From Sphingomonas chungangi (GTDB lineage Bacteria; Pseudomonadota; Alphaproteobacteria; Sphingomonadales; Sphingomonadaceae): DNA of 64,000 nucleotides. This document shows positions 59,601 through 64,000 of this stretch, piece after piece (within the stretch, counting starts at the first letter, position 1; each line of letters opens with the position of its first letter). Where the stretch lies: contig NZ_JACEIB010000003.1 of NCBI RefSeq assembly GCF_013778325.1, positions 372,001 through 436,000 on the forward strand, given 5' to 3'. The notes under the pieces are model-generated. The model saw nothing but the letters and a program-made list of their open reading frames with translations. It ran no database searches and was not told where the DNA came from. The position numbers were made by a program, and so were the translations under genes.

Positions 59601-60094
59601 CGCCGGAGTACCGCATAGGAGGGGTCCCCGCCGTCGCGCCGCCCGCCGAACGCGCCGACGAGCGGCGCCTCCACCCGGCGCAACTCGTCGATATCCTGGA
59701 GGTAGTCGCGATGGTCGATCGCCCATCGCCCGTCGCGGCGCGACCATCGATCCAGATACCGACCGAAGACAGTTCCCTGCATCAATGCGCCATCCTGCTC
59801 GAAACGCAGCGTCGCATGAACATAGGCCTCGCTCGCGGCGCTATCGCCGTCGAGCATGATGAGGATATTGGTGATGCGGTGCACATGCGCGATCATCTGC
59901 GCGTGGGTGCCGCACACCCAATCCACGAAATCGCGGCCCGAGCCTTCGAACATCTCACCATAGCGCGCCGTGCCGTCATCGTGCCAGACGGCGTAGCCGA
60001 GGTCGCGATCGATGCGGTCCATGGCGCGGGCATAGTTGCAGAGCTGGTCCGCGATCGCCTGCTTGTCGGCGACTTGGGCGTAGGCGTCGGTCAT
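59597..60094 (-). CDS. SnoaL-like protein
   Basis: A 165-residue SnoaL_4-type protein: DKQAIADQLCNYARAMDRIDRDLGYAVWHDDGTARYGEMF and YLDRWSRRDGRWAIDHRDYLQD. The DR-x-D and HDD motifs are typical of NTF2-fold proteins in aromatic catabolism. GAGGA precedes ATG 60094. Downstream of the VOC gene (35-nt gap) in one minus-strand unit. Confidence 0.86.
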   Translation of the reverse strand: MTDAYAQVADKQAIADQLCNYARAMDRIDRDLGYAVWHDDGTARYGEMFEGSGRDFVDWVCGTHAQMIAHVHRITNILIMLDGDSAASEAYVHATLRFEQDGALMQGTVFGRYLDRWSRRDGRWAIDHRDYLQDIDELRRVEAPLVGAFGGRRDGGDPSYAVLRR

Positions 60095-60129
60095 GTCGGT
60101 CCTCGTTTCGGAAATGCTGCCTGCGCGCA

Positions 60130-60537
60130 TCAGTCGGCCAGCGGGAAGCCGAGCTCCACCATCACGCCATTGGGATCGCGCACGAAAATGAGATGCATGC
60201 CGATCTGCGTCACATCCATTCGATCGAACGTCTCGCCGGCGGCCACGAGACGTTCCGCATATGGTGCGGGATCGCCAGAACAACGCAGCGCGAAATGGTC
60301 GATCATGCCTCGCTGCGCGGCGCCTCGAACAGTTCCGTTCCCGTCCACGACGATATCGGTGCCCACCAGGTGCACGACCGGATGGCCGGTTGCGTCGCAG
60401 ACATAGGCGCCGTTGCTCGTATCATCCGCCATCGGCGGAGGTTGGACGCGCAGGCCCAGCACGGAGCCGTAGAAATGGACGCAATCAGCCAGCCGCGCGG
60501 TGCGGATATTGACGTGATCGAGCTGCAACGCGGTCAT
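60130..60537 (-). CDS. VOC-family protein
   Basis: A 135-residue single-module VOC protein: LQLDHVNIRTARLADCVHFYGSVLGLRVQP (first His), MIDHFALRC (second His) and PNGVMVELGFP (Glu), a complete glyoxalase I-like metal set. It could be a lyase, epimerase or extradiol-type enzyme on a pathway intermediate. GGGAGAGC precedes ATG 60537. First gene of the unit with SnoaL; site S18 is 45 nt upstream. Confidence 0.88.
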   Translation of the reverse strand: MTALQLDHVNIRTARLADCVHFYGSVLGLRVQPPPMADDTSNGAYVCDATGHPVVHLVGTDIVVDGNGTVRGAAQRGMIDHFALRCSGDPAPYAERLVAAGETFDRMDVTQIGMHLIFVRDPNGVMVELGFPLAD

Positions 60538-60582
60538 TTTGCTCTCCCTGCGCCACGGGATCACGGCGTTGCCCCGCACGCG

Positions 60583-60598
60583 CCTAACCGACGGCAGG
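60583..60598. promoter_or_regulatory. CCTRYC-N4-GRYAGG site S18 (VOC/SDR divergent promoter)
   Basis: CCTAACCGACGGCAGG has one mismatch on the left and an exact right half. It lies 45 nt from the VOC start (60537) and 72 nt from the SDR start (60671). Confidence 0.65.
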
Positions 60599-60670
60599 TG
60601 AGGCCCGATCACCTTGCTTCGAGATGGCGGGAAGGCGGCCCACGACACGCCACGCAGAGAGGTGAGGCAG

Positions 60671-61480
60671 ATGGATCTCGGCATAGCAGGCAAGACCGCA
60701 CTGGTTACCGGCGGCTCGAACGGGATCGGACGTGCGATCGCGGAGGAACTGGGCAGGAACGGCGCCCGTGTCGTGGTGGTCGCGCGCGGACGGGAGCGGA
60801 TCGACGCGACAGTGGCCGCGATCCGGGCGGCAGGAGGCGAAGCGGCCGGCGTCTCCGCCGACCTGACCGAAACCGGGGCTTATCCTTATATGGTCGAGCA
60901 GGCGACGGCTGCGTTCGACGCACCCGACATCGCGATCTTCTCGCCGGTCGGCCCGGCATCCGGCAAGTTCAGCGAGAAGACCGACGCGGATTTCGCCGAG
61001 GCGTTCCACAACGTCGTCACCAGCTTCGCGCATTTCGTCCGCGCGGTCACGCCGGCGATGAAGGATCGGCAATGGGGCCGGATCGTCACCGTCGGTTCCG
61101 GCCACGGCCGGCTGCCCGGCCGCCGCGCGACGTTGGGCTTCGACTATGTGCTCGCGAACACGGTGCGGCCGTCCGGGCTCGGTCTAAGCCGCAGCGTGGC
61201 CGACGAGCTTGCCCCGTTTGGCATCACGGTCAACACGGTGCCGCCGGGCTTCATCGACACCGGCGCGAGCTATGAGGATTTCTTTCGGGTATGTGCGGCG
61301 GCGGTCAATCAAAGCTATGAGGAATTCCTGGCCGGACTGATCGACCGCATTCCGATGAAGCGCTTCGGCCGGCCGGAAGAGGTCGCCGCGCTATGCGTGT
61401 TCCTCTGTTCCAGGCTCGCAAGCTACATCACCGGCCAGTATATGCTGGTCGACGGCGGACGGCTGGAAATCTACTATTGA
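60671..61480 (+). CDS. Atypical short-chain dehydrogenase/reductase (SDR)
   Basis: A 269-residue paralogue of the protein at 383-1192, of identical length, with TGGSNGIG at 13-20. FSPV replaces NNAG and YVLAN (Tyr159, Asn163) replaces YxxxK. The C-terminal YITGQYMLVDGG is kept. GAGAGGTGAGG precedes ATG 60671. This copy has the CCTRYC site S18, whereas the 383-1192 copy lies in an operon with the ATGCATAA element, so the two paralogues may answer to different regulators. Its stop overlaps that of the convergent luciferase-like gene by 7 nt. Confidence 0.87.
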   Translation: MDLGIAGKTALVTGGSNGIGRAIAEELGRNGARVVVVARGRERIDATVAAIRAAGGEAAGVSADLTETGAYPYMVEQATAAFDAPDIAIFSPVGPASGKFSEKTDADFAEAFHNVVTSFAHFVRAVTPAMKDRQWGRIVTVGSGHGRLPGRRATLGFDYVLANTVRPSGLGLSRSVADELAPFGITVNTVPPGFIDTGASYEDFFRVCAAAVNQSYEEFLAGLIDRIPMKRFGRPEEVAALCVFLCSRLASYITGQYMLVDGGRLEIYY

Positions 61481-62535
61481 GCCGAAGCCCGCGCGGCGGC
61501 GACCAGCTCGAACAGGCCGCCATAATAATAATGCAGCTTCTCCATCGAGAGGTTGCGATAGGGCGTCATCGGCGCGAGTGAATCGACCACGTCCCAATAG
61601 GGCTCGATCTGTTCCACCACCTCCTCGACGGGGCCGCAGGCGCAGAAGGCCAGCACCATCTCGTCGGGTACGTTGCCGATCACCGAAGACACGTCGCCAT
61701 GATCGCCGAGCGCGAGCTGGCACGCCCGCGCCTGATCGCCGAAACCCTGCTTCTCGAAGAAGGGTTCGTATTGCTTGTAGCCCGAATAGGCTGCGACGGT
61801 TGCGCGCGCGTCGTCGATCGCCTGCTGCTTGTCTGGATTGATCGCGATCCACGGCCAGGCGTTGATCTCGATGTCCTCGCGCTTGCGGCCATGTTTGGCG
61901 AGCGCCGCCTCGATCACCGGCTTCTGCACCTTGGCGGTGAAATTGGCGGACCAGAGCGCGTGGACCATCAACCCGTCGCCTATCTCGATGGCGAGATCGG
62001 TCATCTTCTCCTGGAGCGCCGCGATCCAGATCGGGATGCGCTCGCGCACCGGCGGCTCGGTCTTCATCATCTCGGCGAAATCGGCCTTGAAATAGGTGCC
62101 GTGGTAGGGATCAAGCCCCTTGTGGCCGTTGGCGATGATGTAGCGGATCACATCCACAGTCTCGCGGATATGGCCGAGCGGTTTGGCCTTGGGCATGCCG
62201 TAGGAGCCTTCGACCATCGAAGGAATGCTGCTGCCGAGGCCGAGGATGAAACGGCCGCCGCTGATCCGGTCGAGCTCGATCGCCGCATAGGCGGTCTCGA
62301 GCGGGCTGCGTGTGCCGGCGACCGCGATGCCGGTGCCGAGCTTCAGCGCTTCGGTGACGGTGGACGCGGCGGCGAGCGGCACGAAGGGCGGGCCGTAGAT
62401 CTGCAGGACGAACACGCCCTCGAAGCCGCTGGCCTCCATCTGCTGCACCGTCTGCGTGAGCATCGGGCCGGGAAGCACGGGCATGGTGCCCCAGAAGCGG
62501 CGGGGGGCACCGACGGCATTGGCCTTGGTGGACAT
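61474..62535 (-). CDS. LLM-class (luciferase-like) flavin oxidoreductase
   Basis: A 353-residue TIM-barrel luciferase-like protein: GPMLTQTVQQMEASGFEGVFVLQIYGPPFVPLAAAS, GTGIAVAGTRSPLETAYAAIELDRISGGRFILGLGSS and EKMTDLAIEIGDGLMVHALWS. As with the one at 33859, FMNH2 is a more plausible cofactor than F420. ATG 62535 is preferred to 62571 because GGGAGAGG is well spaced. Site S19 lies 82 nt upstream. Confidence 0.87.
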   Translation of the reverse strand: MSTKANAVGAPRRFWGTMPVLPGPMLTQTVQQMEASGFEGVFVLQIYGPPFVPLAAASTVTEALKLGTGIAVAGTRSPLETAYAAIELDRISGGRFILGLGSSIPSMVEGSYGMPKAKPLGHIRETVDVIRYIIANGHKGLDPYHGTYFKADFAEMMKTEPPVRERIPIWIAALQEKMTDLAIEIGDGLMVHALWSANFTAKVQKPVIEAALAKHGRKREDIEINAWPWIAINPDKQQAIDDARATVAAYSGYKQYEPFFEKQGFGDQARACQLALGDHGDVSSVIGNVPDEMVLAFCACGPVEEVVEQIEPYWDVVDSLAPMTPYRNLSMEKLHYYYGGLFELVAAARASAQ

Positions 62536-62617
62536 GGAGTTCCTCTCCCTGGTGGGCTGTGCTTGCGACACCGCCGCTGCTGCGGGGCTGATCTGCCGGA
62601 ACCGGGCGCGCGGCGAC

Positions 62618-62633
62618 CCTGCCTTTCGATCGG
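62618..62633. promoter_or_regulatory. CCTRYC-N4-GRYAGG site S19 (luciferase-like gene promoter)
   Basis: CCTGCCTTTCGATCGG has an exact left half and one mismatch on the right. It lies 82 nt upstream of the start at 62535. Confidence 0.58.
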
Positions 62634-62652
62634 CGGCGGAAAGATGATATGA

Positions 62653-62683
62653 AGATGCCCTCCATTTGCGACGGAGGGCATCT
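62653..62683. terminator. Hairpin downstream of the oxygenase-like gene
   Basis: Perfect 11-bp stem AGATGCCCTCC / GGAGGGCATCT with a 9-nt loop, 23 nt past the minus-strand stop at 62707. Only a weak T-rich tail follows on the minus strand. Confidence 0.6.
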
Positions 62684-62706
62684 CGAAGGTCAGCGGTGAA
62701 CCATGC

Positions 62707-63786
62707 TCAGAACTGGAAGAGCTCCTTGCGCAGCCCGATGATGTCGCTGCAATCGGCACTGACATTGTCGCGATAGTCGAAATCGCCGCCCTTTTGCCGC
62801 TCGGCCAGATCCATCATCAGCAGACGGTAACGCTGCCCCGCCTGGTCGAACTTCGAATGGAGATCCTTGCGCGGCGTCGGCAGCATGTAGCGCGGGCTTT
62901 GGGGCGAGGTCATCGAACTGTCCTGCCGCGATACCTTGTAGCCGGCCTTGGGCATGACGTGACGGAACATGAAACCGGCGTTGGAGGTGTTCATCACCAT
63001 CTCCATCCGCGTCCGATCGCGCGTCTCGGGCGTGCAGGGGTGGAACAGCGGCACATCGTCGCCGGGCGTGAAGCGGCCATAGGCGATTGCGGCATGGCTC
63101 CGCAGATAGATACGGATGACCTGCCGGATATTCTGGGTCGGCTGGCGGATGCCCGAGAAGAACTTCATCACAGGCGCGACCGACTTGTTGATGCAGGTGC
63201 GCACCATCGTGATCGTCTCGCTGTCGTAGAAGGTCTCGATCGTCTCGCTGTCCGACTTCTCGTCGCCGACGACATCGGCGTGGAGGAAATCGGCATGGGT
63301 GAGGTCGATCAGGTTTTCCAGGCTGATCGGCGCCGAGCAATCGAAGCGCACGGTCGCGGTCATGTAGCCGGGCAGACCACCTTTGGGAGGGAGGAAGGGG
63401 AGGCTCGGCAGATGGGCGGGGTCGGCTGCCTTGGGATTGCCGAACCAGGCCCAGATCACGCCATAATGCTCCATCACCGGATAACGGCCGGCGGCGTCGG
63501 TATAGGAGCTCTTCTCGCGGGTCGCGATCTCGTTGGGGTGGAATTCGGAGGCCACCGCGACGCCATTCTCGCGCCATACGAAATAAGGATGCGAGTAGAC
63601 CGCCCGGCGCAGCGGCTTCTTGCCGACATGCGGAGCATGCGCGATCGGGAACCAGGTGTCGCGCATGACGATGTCGTGCGGGACCCAGTTGTTGACCGCG
63701 TTGAGCTTGGGCGCGGCCGGGCGGGCAGGGCCTCCAGCCGGATCGTTGTCGGCCTCGATCGGGCGATCAGCAGCTTCGAGCATCAT
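62707..63786 (-). CDS. VanA-like oxygenase catalytic domain lacking the Rieske cluster
   Basis: A 359-residue protein resembling the alpha subunit of vanillate demethylase-type Rieske oxygenases. The N-terminal barrel framework is recognisable (DTWFPIAHAPHVGKKPL, PYFVWRENG, YPVMEHYGVIWAWFG). The segment that should carry CxH and CxxH is replaced by about 20 residues (EFHPNEIATREKSSYTDAAG) with no Cys. The mononuclear iron motif is intact: ENLIDLTHADFLH (Asp161, His164, His169). The frame is uninterrupted and codon use is normal, so this is not an obvious frameshift. ATG 63783 is an alternative start. It is 15 nt from the upstream partial gene. Confidence 0.8.
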   Translation of the reverse strand: MMLEAADRPIEADNDPAGGPARPAAPKLNAVNNWVPHDIVMRDTWFPIAHAPHVGKKPLRRAVYSHPYFVWRENGVAVASEFHPNEIATREKSSYTDAAGRYPVMEHYGVIWAWFGNPKAADPAHLPSLPFLPPKGGLPGYMTATVRFDCSAPISLENLIDLTHADFLHADVVGDEKSDSETIETFYDSETITMVRTCINKSVAPVMKFFSGIRQPTQNIRQVIRIYLRSHAAIAYGRFTPGDDVPLFHPCTPETRDRTRMEMVMNTSNAGFMFRHVMPKAGYKVSRQDSSMTSPQSPRYMLPTPRKDLHSKFDQAGQRYRLLMMDLAERQKGGDFDYRDNVSADCSDIIGLRKELFQF

Positions 63787-63801
63787 CTTCTCCTCGGCGG
63801 T

Positions 63802-64000
63802 TCAGGCGGCGGCGGATATGTCTGCGGCGGTAGCCATCGCACCGACCAACTGATGGCCGTGCAGCGACACGGACGGCTTCACGACTCGTAGCGCGGTGGC
63901 ATCGATCGCTTCGCGCACGGCGAAGGGGGTGCCCCGGCCGAGCCGCCTGGCATGATAGCCCTTCAGCGTCTTGCCGATCTCGGCCCGCCAGCGCACCTGC
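63802..64000 (-). CDS. C-terminal fragment of an unidentified protein
   Basis: The minus-strand frame is open from the window edge to the stop at 63802, giving about 65 residues including IGKTLKGYHARRLGRG and VVKPSVSLHGHQLVGA. I do not recognise the family. It is 15 nt upstream of the oxygenase-like gene and probably in the same operon, so it may be its partner. The apparent GTG at 63996 is not necessarily the real start. Confidence 0.5.
   Translation of the reverse strand, partial: QVRWRAEIGKTLKGYHARRLGRGTPFAVREAIDATALRVVKPSVSLHGHQLVGAMATAADISAAA

Noticed and set aside
1-64000. Insertion sequences, tRNA genes, CRISPR arrays, integrases or attachment sites that would mark the island as mobile.
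   Set aside because: None seen on either strand; base composition looks uniform apart from short AT-richer promoter stretches.

Overview
The window is dense, GC-rich alphaproteobacterial DNA. TonB-dependent receptors, class I P450s, Rieske-type proteins, SnoaL-like proteins, DUF1214 proteins and many short-chain dehydrogenases (SDRs) together suggest a sphingomonad (Sphingomonas, Rhizorhabdus, Novosphingobium or relative). That placement is inferred from gene content. I see no rRNA, tRNA, CRISPR array, insertion sequence or phage gene.

Almost everything looks like one large catabolic island of many small, often divergent operons. 1-9 kb: end of a TonB receptor, an SDR/phosphotransferase pair, a hydrolase, an SDR, a SnoaL protein, a P450 and an SDR/MDR pair. 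9-12 kb: a large LuxR-type (LAL) regulator. 12-18 kb: a CoA-ester operon (BKACE, alpha-methylacyl-CoA racemase-like CaiB protein) and a redox operon (flavin reductase, GMC oxidase, aldehyde dehydrogenase). 18-26 kb: phosphatase, sulfotransferase, DUF1214, SMP-30, PQQ dehydrogenase, SnoaL proteins. 26-39 kb: phosphotransferase, 3-hydroxyisobutyrate dehydrogenase-like protein, SDR, a 3-ketosteroid-dehydrogenase-like flavoprotein and a long plus-strand run (GST, DUF1214 x2, SnoaL, luciferase-like, sulfotransferase, SDR, VOC). 39-50 kb: TetR and GntR regulators, acyl-CoA dehydrogenase, second P450, phosphotransferase, CapA-like protein, MDR, aldo-keto reductase and a full TonB receptor. 50-64 kb: GntR and AraC regulators, Rieske oxygenase, putidaredoxin-like ferredoxin, VOC/SnoaL/SDR genes, phosphotransferase plus hydrolase, luciferase-like protein, and an oxygenase-like protein that has lost its Rieske cluster.

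A plausible logic is TonB-dependent uptake of a large hydrophobic substrate, oxygenation by P450s fed by the ferredoxin, alcohol and ketone oxidation by SDR/MDR/GMC/PQQ enzymes, and CoA-dependent chain shortening by the acyl-CoA dehydrogenase, racemase-like protein and BKACE. The kstD-like flavoprotein, the isovaleryl-type acyl-CoA dehydrogenase and the racemase point to a branched terpenoid or steroid-like substrate. That is inference: no acyl-CoA ligase, enoyl-CoA hydratase or ring-cleavage dioxygenase is visible.

The strongest new signal is regulatory. A 16-bp dyad, CCTRYC-N4-GRYAGG, occurs in at least 19 promoter regions, typically 33-93 nt before start codons and often shared by divergent genes. 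Its half-site resembles the TRGGYY site of GerE/LuxR-type HTH proteins, so the LAL protein at 9132-11828 is the leading candidate master regulator. Three operons that lack this dyad instead carry a TTATGCATAA-type palindrome, suggesting a second regulon, perhaps of the GntR protein at 50272-50973.
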